From: Strigamia acuminata
Taxonomy: Eukaryota > Arthropoda > Chilopoda > Geophilomorpha > Linotaeniidae
NCBI GenBank assembly: GCA_949358305.1
Contig: OX442324.1
Span: 4,222,001-4,286,000, forward strand
Reading direction: 5' to 3'
DNA: 64,000 bases
The translations under genes and the position numbers were made by a program. Shown one piece after another: positions 33,645-44,147 of the stretch (positions are counted from its first letter, which is position 1; each line of letters opens with the position of its first letter). The notes beneath the pieces were generated by a model that saw nothing but the letters and a program-made list of their open reading frames with translations, made no database searches and had not been told where the DNA came from.

Positions 33645-33780
33645 GCTGCATTCAAAAACTAAAATATTTTGTGTTTCACTTCAATTTTAAACCAAAAATG
33701 ACATCAGTTCCTGTTTAAATCCATGTTAAAACTTAAAATACACTTAAACTAAAATTGTTATTTTAATTTTTGAATGCAGC
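33645..33780. mobile_element. 136-bp MITE with ~22-bp terminal inverted repeats
   Basis: It starts GCTGCATTCAAAAACTAAAA and ends with the reverse complement of GCTGCATTCAAAAATTAAAA. TA lies on each side (33643-33644 and 33781-33782). The size, AT-rich core and TA duplication fit a Tc1/mariner-type MITE. Confidence 0.8.
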
Positions 33781-33782
33781 TA

Positions 33783-34378
33783 GTGGTAATTTTGGCGAGG
33801 ACAGTCGACGAGGGCCCACAGCCATTGCGGGAGGTTTTGACATCTCTATCCGCCTCAGAGCCATAACGGTCGGATGATCAAGGGCCGGAATTTGTTGCGC
33901 GGGTTTGCCTTCCCGCAACAGCTTGTATATAAGCAAGTGTATTGACACCGATATAAGATATCAGCTGTTGGGCTTAGTGAAAGAATCAAAGAAAACAAAC
34001 AAAAAGCCAAGCTCGGATGAAAATCAGAGTGTATATGCTCTAGAGAACAGTAGGATTAAGAGCAGCCAATCGGACACCAGAATCCCTGGATTCGCAGGTC
34101 ACTTTATGGTTAGCGAGTCCGGACCTTGCAGAAGACTAGGTCCAAAAGAGCCCAATTGGTTTCCTTTAACAGGTAAGTATTAGTTAGTATTTATTATTTG
34201 GATATTGAGTCAATAGAATCGATATCAGTTAATAATAAATACTGAAGTTATTCAGCTCAATAAAATCTATTTATTTATACATACTTAGAATTATTTGCAA
34301 TTCTTTTAACTTATTGGACCTGATTTATCATTTTGTAGTAAATAAAGACATACATTAAATTATATATAACGTTTTATT
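33783..34378. other. LTR-like or transposon-derived block before CLCA copy 3
   Basis: A TATATAAG box (about 33926-33933), a donor CAGGTAAGT at about 34170 and AATAAAAT at about 34259 follow each other. This is a promoter-to-poly(A) layout like that of an LTR or a small transcription unit. A 92-codon frame (33905-34183) in it is unlike any protein I know. Homology to the array resumes near 34325 (TGATTTATCATTTTG). No flanking duplication could be fixed. Confidence 0.4.
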
Positions 34379-37300
34379 TTATTTCCCTTTTACTTCTACA
34401 AGATTAGACACTTCGGACCATTTTCCAGATTTGTCTCTTGTCCTAATTGCCACGTAATAAGTGATGCCGGGACCTAACCCGATTAATTGTGCGTCGAGTG
34501 TCTCAGTTTCTCCAGATTGTTTAGGAACAAGAACCGTATCGTTGTACTGACGGCCGAAGAACTGGCTGCTCAGTAACTCGAAATCCATCGTGTATCGCAG
34601 GTCGTATTCGGCAGCTTAAAAAGTACACAAACATTCCGGTAAGGGCATAAATTAATCGAATTGAATTAATTAAGTATATACCTTGTCCATTTGACAGGTC
34701 GTCGCCAGGCGCAGACCACTGAAGGACGACATTTTGTCCAGTTATGTTTACTAATTGTAAATCATCGATTCGACTTGGAGGGAATAAATCGGTGGTTTCA
34801 GCATTCAGGTTTTGAGTGACTTGGATTGAACCGGCTTCAGCAACACGTTGGAAATCTCCCGTGGGCACTTCAGTCACATTTGGCGGATTGCTTCGAGCTG
34901 CAAACGAAATTGTAAACTATTAATAATTATCAAAATTGTCTTTTGTTTGTATTTAGGTATTTATTATTTACTCGTTAGAATTTCCAAGGCGCTCGAGGTT
35001 GTGAATCCTGTTTCCAAGATGGCGGTTTTCGCATTGGCGACAACGGTAGCTTGAACATTGTAACGGCCAGCTCCAGTAATGTTAGTGAAATAGGCAGAAT
35101 ATATTCCATCGTCGCGTACGGCATCACCTGCATTGACGTAATGATTATTAATTTATTATTGTAATTTTCAATTTTAAAAACCTTTTTTTCCCGAATCGTG
35201 TAATTGCATAACAACTGATGGATAATTGTTTGGACGATCAATTCTCGTGATGACCTCGGCCTTGACAACGGGATTGGTTCCTTTTGTCACGTAAGCCGTG
35301 ATTATGAATTTCGGTGGGTTGCTATTCTTCTGCAAATGACAAAACATGTAAATCAATGTCGCCGAACTCAAGTCGCAGCTGCACAACCTCTTCGTCCACT
35401 TTGCACTCCACTCTAATTGGATCCTCCCCAATTTTTCTCGATTTCGATAATATCGTTACAGTGATGTCTTGCGACGTTGAACCTATCCTATTGACTTTGT
35501 ACGTGTATGTTCCACTCTAAGCAGAAAAGTTAAAGACATTTGTCAGTGCAATCAACCGAATGAACATTACCGGCATGGACGCAAAGATGAATTTGATTTG
35601 TCGATTGTTCTGTTCAACCGTCACTTCTGGTGTGCTGGGAGTCCCCAATGACACGGAAATTCCCTGCCCACTCACGGTTATGTCATTGATGTCATTTCTG
35701 TCAGTGTACAGAAAGTTGATGGCCGTGTCTCTGCCTACTGTAGAATCAATGTAAAAGTTGTTTTCAAAAGATCCAATCGACGATATGAATGTTTTCCCAT
35801 CAAGCTAGACAAAAAAGCAAAAAGCTGAAAATGAACAAGAAACGATTTCATTCTACTCATTTCTTACTTTTGCCGTTAAATCTTCTTCTGTCGTTTGAAC
35901 GCTGGAAACGTCGTGAAAAGCTTCGTCGAGTCTGGGGACACCGGCATTCATAGGCACAAAGAAACTTTTTCCTCCCGTAGCCAGTGCCAGTGCTTCCATG
36001 TTCTGACTGGCCGCTGCGGTAAAAGCGATCGTGATGACGCGGATGTCGGCATTTACGAGTTCCTGGGTGACGTCTCTGATGTAGGGGGATCCGTTTTCTT
36101 CACCGTCACTCAATAGGACGATGGTGCCGCCATTTCCTCCCCTGAATCTCCTCAGATCCTGAAATGTTTGGTAGTGGTGAAGTTCGGTTTCGTTCAATTA
36201 ACTTAGTAGGGTTAACTCGATTACTTGGGCAGCGAGTCTCAATCCGCATCCGATGCAAGTTCCACCGTTCGCACTTTGGGGGATGTTATTGATGACGATC
36301 TGTCGTGTTTGTTCGTCGACGATTCTCGTCATGGGCAGTTTGACGTGTGCTGAGCTGCTGAAAGGGACCACGGCCACTGCAGTTCCGATTTTCACTTCAT
36401 CTTTGATAAATCGGGTGCCAGCTTCATGCAACATCTTGATTTTTGTGTGATGGCGTGGCTAAGTGGGAAAAAACACAAAGAAAAGGAAACTTTGAACACG
36501 CCTCTTATTGATGCAACTTACTTCATTCATGCTTCCAGAAATGTCGAGCACGAGCGAAATTGTTGCTTCTTCTTCTTGCACCACTTTGAAGGTCGGCACA
36601 GTGTTCACGATACCTTCGTTTGGTAGATTGCTGTATGAATTGATTGATTTTTGTTAGAAAAATGCAGAATTTTAATTTCTATATGGTTTAATTGAAACCC
36701 GTTTTTGAAGTCTTCGTGACTCGTAATGACGCTCCACGTACTCCTCGTGTTACACATTCGGTTGTGTCTGTTTGGGGCATATTTGTTGTGTCGAAACTCT
36801 TCCGTTTCGTCGCAAAAGGTGTACGCCTGCTCACACAACATAGATTAGATTTTTTTTTTTAAATAGTTAAATAGAAATTACATTTGGTAAATAGTGATAC
36901 GACGCTATGGAAGACGTGACATGGTCATTTTGAATTCGATCAGCAAGAAAGATGCAATTTTTGTCAGGTTGACTTCTGGCATCGACGGCACAATCTTTTT
37001 TCTCGACCGAATCCCATCGTCTACCCACTAATTTTTCATTCACGCATGCGTTTGGCAGATATTCTCCATTCTTCGAATCCCGGTAAAATGCAGGAAATTC
37101 CGCTCGTCCTTGTTCGGCGTACTCGTCGAATATACCGTAACGTAAATGGGCCCATTCGTGTACTAAGGTCCTACCTATATACAAACAAGTAATGCACGCA
37201 TCAATCAACGAAATTAACTTTGTTGCTGTCGAAATTGTATGCTTTTTCTATACCGGGGTCTCCAAACTCTTCGGTGGAGTCGGCGGTCAATTGACGCAGA

Positions 37301-37778
37301 TAATTTGGTGTGAGATGAATGTATAGTCCTGGATTTTCGCACGGTAGAGGCTGTAATGTGTAGGGCCCGTCACCATGAAGGGGATTCGGTTTCTCGATCT
37401 TCACGTCGGCTTGAGTCAGCACCTCGTACGATGCGATTTTGTAGTTTGGTCGTTTGGGCCATGATTTCGGTACTAATATGCTAATTTCTTTGAAGTACGA
37501 TCTTTTGCGCGTTGCTTTGAATAACGCAGCTGATCCCGATGTGAATAATTCCTGGAAAGAAAAAAAGTTGCAAGTAAAATTGAAATATTTTTTTGTTGTG
37601 TTTTTGGTAGTCTTACCTTTATTTTATCAATTAGTGGTTCCCCTTCCGCGTGTTTGATGTCAGGATGGATTGCAACGACCACGTCCGTGTAGCCATTGTT
37701 GGTGATTTTTATTCTCGATTTTGCGCTAACGATAATAATAAGCAACGAAATGGACGCGACGATGCACTTGAAGCTCAT
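34379..37778 (-). CDS. CLCA-type calcium-activated chloride channel regulator, copy 3 (intact)
   Basis: Exons 37778-37617, 37551-37254, 37174-36882, 36829-36699, 36630-36522, 36434-36225, 36158-35868, 35804-35571, 35516-35388, 35329-35182, 35127-34972, 34897-34682 and 34614-34379 match copy 1 in position and phase and leave an open frame of about 870 residues. A second in-frame ATG lies one codon upstream at 37781. HEWAHLRYGIFDEYAE, the MIDAS DISGSM, TCIGCG and SDGEENGSPY are conserved. Differences concentrate in the Cys-rich segment (CDETEEF), after the VWA domain, and at the start of exon 8, which is LDGKTFISSIGSFENN in place of LFETRHESSSDDFEVN of copy 1. The end is LVEVKGK. It is a full paralog of copy 1, and a divided or tissue-specific role is possible but unproven. 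Confidence 0.92.
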
Positions 37779-37781
37779 CAT

Positions 37782-38471
37782 GGAGTTTGGGGCAGCAAGT
37801 GAGACAAATGATTTCTATCGGGTATATTAAGTCGTGAGTGTTATCAGAGTTTTGTCCGTTAATTTGATAATGTAATCTTTAAGTACGTGGTTTTTATTTG
37901 CACAGATTGGTTTGGATTTTCTACGAATACGTTAAAAAAATGTGTAGTCATGCAGTTGAACCAGTTAATGATATCTGTCAAGTTCCTGTGTGAAGTGACA
38001 AATGTCAATGATAACGACGTAGATTATATTAAAGTAACGGATGCAAAGTGTCGATTATTAAATATACAATGTCGGCGGTACTTGGCAGTTTTTAAAATCT
38101 GTATATTCGATGTTTTGTAGTGGATATTTATCTCTCTGTTTGTCATCAACAGTGAGTGGTCAGTGGTGTTCATTAGGAATTTAGGATTTAGGAATGAAAA
38201 ATATTACAGACATTAATGCAGCAAAGCGCAGGGGGCAGATTTTTTTTAAAAATCATTTTTAATTTTGGTATGAAATGGCAACCGGACACTCTTTTGAAAA
38301 AATTATTTCTTTTTCGGTGTGAATGTTTCGGGGATAATCGATAGATGTCTCTTTATAAAGTCCAAAGTTTTAGTTTTTATCACATACATGATCAAATTTA
38401 ATTTAATTTCAACTTGACTTGTCACTTTCTGGCTGAGTGTTTGGCAGAACTGTGCGTTACATGTATAAAAC
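37782..38471. other. Divergent region between CLCA copy 3 and ethanolamine kinase
   Basis: 37782-38036 repeats the CLCA 5' flank seen at 22199-22456, which marks the outer edge of the duplicated array. The rest is AT-rich. A TATAAAA word at 38463-38469 lies only 3 bp before the kinase ATG and so is unlikely to serve that ATG. No gene seen. Confidence 0.6.
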
Positions 38472-40091
38472 ATGTTGAATCTTGATAAAATTCGTGATTT
38501 AACTTCAGTACCTACGTTTGATGTAATTATATCGAGTGAAAATCAAGAAGATGATGTCGTTCAACTTGTAAAATGCATAAGACCAAAATGGGATCAAAAG
38601 TCGATTACTATCGAAGTATTTTTAAATTTTGTTTACTTATACATTAATTCGCAGTTGCTACGGTTTTAATTACTTTTTTTTTCAGAAAATGAAAGGCGGT
38701 ATAATAAACAACATGTACAAGTGCAGCAACAGTGATGGAAGTGCTGTTGTCATGCGAATTTACCTGCAGATGAGGGACGTCAAAATGGAAGAAACTTTCG
38801 ACCATACAAAAGAAATTAAAAATTTTCAAGTGACTAATATTTTAAATAAATAAGAAATCGGTCATTAACATGTTTACATTTTTTTTAAAAAATTTTTTTA
38901 TGTAATCTTAGAAATTGAGCCATGTGGGTGTTGTGCCAGAATTGTTAGCAGTTTTCAAGAACGGCCTTTGCTATGAATATTTAGAAGGTGAAGTATTAAC
39001 TTGCACTTCAGTCAGGACTGAAAAAATGATTCCGTAAGTTGCGACTAAACATTTTCTTTCGAGAATTCCGTCATTTTAAATTTTTACAGGCGTGTAACGA
39101 AGTTACTGGCAACCCTTCACGCTTTGCCACCCGTAGATTGGTCGACACCTTGGGCAGTTAATGAAATTGACAAACACATTATGAATTACCCACCTAACTT
39201 GCACGATCCAGATAGGACGAAAAGGTGAAGTAAAGTGTATACCTTAAGAATTGTTACCTTAACCAATAATTTATTTGTGCAGATTTTTCGAATTACTTCC
39301 GACTGAAGACATCTTTAAAACGGAGTTCGAACACTGTAAAAATTACTATTTAAACGGACGATCACCGATGGTGTATTGCCATAATGACACAAAGGGAGAG
39401 AATTTTATTTGGAATGAAAGCAAAGGTGAGTGCTGGTACACTACATCTGAAGACATTCAATTGAATCTGTGCTGTTGAATAGGTGAACTAAAACTGATCG
39501 ACTTGGAGCACACTGGGATGAATCGTCAAGCGTTTGAAATTGGCAGCCATTTTACTGTTTTCAATGGTAAATTAAGAACAATTGCTGTTTGTTATTTTAT
39601 TTTCGGTATCTTATCACTTGAAACGAACAATCACAAACCTGTCACGAATCAAGATATCTGATGTTACAAAATTGTTTATCTTCATTTCTATCTTTGTCTA
39701 GACATATTGAATCCATCTTGCGGATGTTATCCCAGTCGCGATTTTCAGCTCAAATGGATTCGTTCGTATCTGCACTTTTATTACGAAGCCACTGGAAGAA
39801 ATCCGATGGAAATTACGGACAATGATGTCGACCTTTTGTACGTCGAAAGCAACAAAATGGCTCAGGTTGTGCGTTTTATTATTGGAACAGCTTGTCTTAG
39901 TTTGGTGGAACATGGAATATTTGATTCCTTTGAGTAAGAAATCTTTTTTTTCTCCTATTTTTCACTTTTGGTTTTGTCGATACTGTATTGTTTTTTTTTA
40001 ATTTTTGGTGTAATTTTTATGTTGCAGGTTTTGCATGATCAATTTAAAGGAATATTTTGAAAACAAAGATAGGGTGGCTGCTATGATGTGA
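38472..40091 (+). CDS. Ethanolamine kinase
   Basis: Eight exons (38472-38615, 38686-38829, 38912-39033, 39090-39224, 39283-39425, 39483-39566, 39702-39933, 40028-40091) join in phase to 355 residues. The N-terminal half has GGIINNMYKC (nucleotide loop region), VVMRIY and GLCYEYLEGE. The catalytic part has MVYCHNDTKGENFIWNE (Brenner motif HNDxxxxN) and LIDLEHTGMNRQAFEIGSHF (metal-binding D-x-E and the IGxHF choline/ethanolamine kinase motif). NPSCGCYPSRDFQLKWIRSYL follows as in the family. It phosphorylates ethanolamine with ATP in the cytosol, the first step of phosphatidylethanolamine synthesis by the CDP route. The arrangement is closer to ethanolamine than to choline kinases; substrate is by similarity. 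Drosophila easily-shocked is the family example. Confidence 0.9.
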
Positions 40092-40824
40092 TTGATCGCT
40101 TGAGATATCTGTATGTTTGAACAATTGCATTGTTTTTTATTGACACGACATTTTAATTTTTGGAAATCGTTAATTTTAATCTCTCTTGTGGTATAAAAAT
40201 GAAGTAAAAATTAATCGCATATCAAAGCTAAAAGATTTCAATTTCTTTAAGTCATCTACAACTGTTTTGGGTTAAATGTAGTAACGTTCTATGCTAATGC
40301 TTTTATGTTAATAAATATTTTAATGTTGTCAAGACGTTTCAGTTATTTCCTGCGGTATAGTAAAACAAGACAGAGAGAGAGAAAAAATCTGGAAAACAAC
40401 ATAAAGATATTTAGGACTGTGACTGTATGCACTAACACTTCGCTTCAATTAATAAAAAAAAAGTTCCAACATATAAGTCGCCGCCATAAACGCGCACTCG
40501 CTCATAAAGAATACGCTAAAATATGACGAAAATGTCGAAGACTATATGACATATGACACGGAAAAAATGAAGAAAAAAAAAGGTTATTTTAGCAAATGAC
40601 ACATGAAGCAGAAATAAGTACAAATGATACTGTATACGGATCAGAAGTGTTTGACTGTATCTGGACTTCCCTGCAGAGCAGAAAACGTTGTTTTTTATGG
40701 ATGTAGCAAGAAACCAATCATGTCGTTAAACGGAATTGAAGTTTACAGTTATCAAAAGCACTGCTAACATTGGTAACCAAACTTCCATTTGTTTTATATT
40801 GTGTTTCAACCTAACGTGTATGGA
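40092..40824. other. 3' flank of ethanolamine kinase
   Basis: A poly(A) signal AATAAA occurs near 40308. The rest is AT-rich, with no reading frame that I can support. Confidence 0.6.
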
Positions 40825-40956
40825 GCGGTCCTCCATTATGGAGGACCGCAATGAACACACATGCACGATGGTTTTACAATTTCATACAACTGAACTTTTT
40901 ATTCCACCTCGGTTGCTAACGCAACCGAGGCAACAATGCATACATTTATTGTTGCC
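40825..40956. repeat. Three consecutive hairpins
   Basis: Perfect inverted repeats follow each other. GCGGTCCTCCAT/ATGGAGGACCGC has a 1-bp centre (40825-40849). CCTCGGTTGC/GCAACCGAGG has the loop TAAC (40907-40930). GGCAACAAT/ATTGTTGCC has a 10-bp loop (40929-40956) and shares its first bases with the second. The last two are mutually exclusive folds over the shared bases. No coding frame explains them. Confidence 0.9.
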
Positions 40957-41054
40957 ATAACAATTTGCTCTTGTTGCAAGAACACAACATTTTATTTTGT
41001 CATAATAAAAGTTGGTAAATGTGGGAATTATTTATTTTATTCTTTCTTTTTCAG

Positions 41055-41203
41055 GTTACGACTCGTGCAAGAGATATTGGTCGATACAAATTCGAATAAT
41101 TCCAAATTTACTGCCGACGAGATTAATTTTTCGATGTGAAAATCCCGAGACAAGTTGCTATTCTATTCGAGTAAATAAAAAAATAAAATCATGTTGGAAC
41201 TAG
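41055..41203 (+). other. Possible terminal exon of an unknown small protein
   Basis: After the strong acceptor TCTTTCTTTTTCAG (41041-41054) an open frame reads GYDSCKRYWSIQIRIIPNL ... CENPETSCYSIRVNKKI and stops at TAG (41201-41203). Four Cys and a poly(A)-like AAATAAATAA follow. GTAAAT at about 41014 could be the donor of a 41-bp intron. I do not recognise the product, and chance is possible. Confidence 0.25.
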
Positions 41204-42013
41204 TAATTGCAATTTTATTATTTTATAAGGTAATTATTCAAATTATTAAATAAATAATTAAATCTTTTAAAACGCTTTTTTGTTGCATTAACTTGTTCAC
41301 TTCTCCTCAAAAATGTAATTAAAATGATATAACAATTTTAAGTTTAACTATATCATAAATAATTCAGATAAAAAGCGAATTATTTCGTATTTGAGTTGCC
41401 AATTTTAGTGGCTTTTATGTTATATTTAAAGTTCAGTCAGTTTAGTAAGCATTTCATTTAAAATTAAATGATACGTTGAAACTGCGTTGCTTAGCAACAC
41501 TTTAGAGATTTTTGTTTGTAATTTTTAGCATCAGATGACAGCATGCGGCTAGTTGACGTATCTTCTCGAAATTTCTGTGAGCTTTCATTGGTTATTCAAA
41601 TTAGATGATGAGGAATTTGCTATTTTGCATTTTTGTCTTTTGCTAAAATTTTCATTTATTTTTTCTGGCTTGCAGAAGAAGCATTCGGCGTCTGAGGTAA
41701 GTTTTACTCGCAGTTTTTAGCTTTTAGTTTTTAGCTTTTAGCTGTAATTAGACGTTTTCTTAATTTCTTCTTTTATATTGCGCAATTAATTATTAGACGT
41801 TTTGGTGCATGTTGATACAATTTATTTGCGCTTAAATTGTATTAATTTCTACAGTGTTATTCACAATTGTGTATCCTGTTAAATATCACAGTCAAGGCGT
41901 GAGCATACAGGTATTTACTTAGTTTTTTTAATTTTTATCAAAATTTATTACAACTTCGGTTTTTATTAATTTATTTTGTTTTTTTTAATAGGTTTAATGA
42001 TGGACCCAATACC

Positions 42014-42073
42014 GCAGACGACTGCTGCAGACGACTGCTGCAGACGACTGCTGCAGACGACTGCTGCAGACGA
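42014..42073 (+). repeat. 13-bp tandem repeat, four copies
   Basis: GCAGACGACTGCT is repeated four times without change, and a partial fifth (GCAGACGA) follows. The unit is GC-rich against its surroundings, and CTGCTGCAGACG contains a CTGCAG palindrome in each junction. Confidence 0.97.
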
Positions 42074-42114
42074 ATAACAGTGAGCCGTAGACAGCTAATA
42101 GTATTATTTTAATA

Positions 42115-42252
42115 TCAAACTATTTTTGTATAATTATTATTTTTACTCATTTTATCTCATATTTTTGTATAATTATTATTTTTACTCTTATTTTACCTCA
42201 TTTTTGTATAATTATTATTTTTACTCTTATTTTACCTCATTTTTGTATAATT
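42115..42252 (+). repeat. 39-41-bp tandem repeat, about 3.3 copies
   Basis: The unit reads TTTTTGTATAATTATTATTT then TTACTCTTATTTTACCTCA. The second and third copies are almost identical and the first differs slightly. It lies in the last exon of the proposed transcript. Confidence 0.95.
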
Positions 42253-42596
42253 GTTTGTAGTCATGTATAACTTTTTTGTATTTTGTTATATTTACATGTT
42301 AATTTTTTTATGTTTAGGTTAAAACCTTCACCACTAGGAAGACATCGTGGGATATCTTTTTGGGGACCCAGAATGTGGCATACTCTGGGTTCCCGTGTGG
42401 GTAAAACGGTGGAGTCTCAAGGGGGATGTTTACCTGAGACAATCCATTAAATGATCCGTTATAACCCGGTTCAATGTTTTATTTGCCATTAATTTTCCTT
42501 TTAAGGAAAAATTTGTGAAATAATTTTCTGTATAAAATGTATTTTCATTTCAATAAAGTTTTTATTTTCTATAAGCTAAGTCATTTCGTCAAAAAT

Positions 42597-42660
42597 ATTC
42601 TAAGTCCAAAAATCAAAAAGGTAAATCTATGCCAAATTTTTATAGGTTTGGACTTAGAAT
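42597..42660. repeat. 14-bp perfect inverted repeat, 36-bp loop
   Basis: ATTCTAAGTCCAAA (42597-42610) pairs with TTTGGACTTAGAAT (42647-42660). It lies just after the AATAAA of the proposed transcript. Confidence 0.9.
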
Positions 42661-42699
42661 AAAAAGGGGGATAGGGGGTGGGTATACAGATTTCCCATT

Positions 42700-43441
42700 T
42701 TATTTGTTCCTATATTTAAATAATAAAAAGCAGAGAAGTTTATAAAACAAATTTTATTCAAAAATGATGTACAAATTAATTTTGTTTTCAAAATTACACT
42801 ATGTAATAACCATACACTTAACACATACAAAATATTAAAACTAAAGTCTTACAATAAAAATGTTAACACTAAATAGCGAAACTGAAGTCCACACTTAACG
42901 GTAGTAGCCTTTCGTCCGTTTTCGCTGAAAACCATGGGTTAAACCTGAAAAGAAACAAAGTAATAACATAAATGACAAGCTTAAACTAAATTTAAAATGT
43001 TTCAAATTAATCCGCTAAAAGCAACTAAACATTAACATACAACAAATAGCAATACTAAAACTAAATTAAAAATGCTTAAATTAAACCGCTAAAAGTAACT
43101 AAACATAAAAATACTACAAATAGCGATACTAAAACCATTCATAGTCCTCCGTTCGTTAACGCAGGCATCCAAACGTTGAACTTAAAAAGAACACCTGCAA
43201 CCCGTTAGTTTCTTAAAATGCTTTAAATAAAACTGCTAACCAGAACAATAGCTAAACCTTAAAAACACTTATTATTGAATAAAATTGCCTGCAGAGCTGT
43301 CAAAGGAACGAAACCGCTAAAAATTATACAAGAACTATAGAAAAGCCTAACGTGAAAAAAAAGCCAAACTCACCTAAAATCGACGCGCCGATCCTCCACC
43401 GACCGAGCTGAAGAATGAGCACAGATATATTTTTTTCTTTG
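42700..43441 (-). ncRNA. Candidate minus-strand spliced transcript
   Basis: On the minus strand AAATATATCTG (about 43426-43441) can act as a TATA box. A leader with TTCTTCAGCTCGG ends at the donor ATTTTAG|GTGAGT at 43374. Further acceptor-like sites lie near 43184 (TTCTTTTTAAG) and 42953 (TTTCTTTTCAG). Frames are short. The body consists of diverged direct repeats. A non-coding RNA gene is possible; evidence is limited to these signals. Confidence 0.25.
42960..43135. repeat. Diverged ~74-bp direct repeats
   Basis: Two neighbouring copies share CCGCTAAAAG[CT]AACTAAACAT and CAAATAGC[AG]ATACTAAAAC. Weaker copies with TAAATAGCGAAAC and CTGCTAACCAG lie on both sides (about 42840 and 43230). Confidence 0.7.
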
Positions 43442-44147
43442 TAATGAGCAAAACCGAGCGACTAATTAACATAGCCAATCAAAAACCATGGAAATCTCTA
43501 GAAGTGTGGCAACTTCCTGCCACACATGTTTCCACCTAGTGAAAAGAAGCTGAAACATTAAAAACAATTAAATACAATGATATTTACGACAACAAATTCA
43601 AATTTCTAGTTTGCACCACAAATATGATTATTAATTCAATTTAATTACTTGTTTTAAAGATAAAATAAAGGCAATCAAAAGTAGCAAAATTGGACAAATT
43701 GAGTATAAAAATATATATAAAGATTTGGGAATTCATTTTATATCAAATTCAATTGGGTTCATTGGCAGCACCTACTCTATATTTACACATATTTACACAT
43801 ACAAAGCTTGAAATTAATAAAAAAATAACTGATGAAATATTTAATCCTCTCCAATATACAAAACATTCATTCTGCATAAGCAACAAAAATCAAAAAAAAA
43901 ATATAAAACTAAAGAGAACAAAACAATATTCGCCATCTTAATTCACACCAAAATGACAAAACTAAAATAAAGATAGAAACAATTTGAATTTCAAATGAAC
44001 AACAAAAACCAAACCATGGTTCTGATAAATCACCCCTCCAATCAAATCAATCAAACATTCGTTTTCCCAACCTACGGATATATGAAAGGACATTCCCCCC
44101 ACGTCCTGAAAGACCGAAAGTCGCCACGAAACAAAACATTACATTCC
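43442..44147. other. AT-rich spacer
   Basis: No supported gene. Reading frames here are artefacts of low-complexity AT DNA. Confidence 0.6.

Larger units (their letters stand above)
41676..42570 (+). ncRNA. Candidate spliced non-coding transcript
   Basis: Splice-like borders occur in order: CTTGCAG | 21-nt exon (41676-41696) | GTAAGT; TTCTACAG | 41855-41910 | GTATTT; TTTTTAATAG | 41992 onward. A canonical AATAAA follows at 42552-42557. Joined frames are short and stop-rich, and the last exon carries tandem repeats and hairpins. A non-coding RNA is therefore more likely than a protein. No 5' end was found. This is a prediction from splice signals only. Confidence 0.35.
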
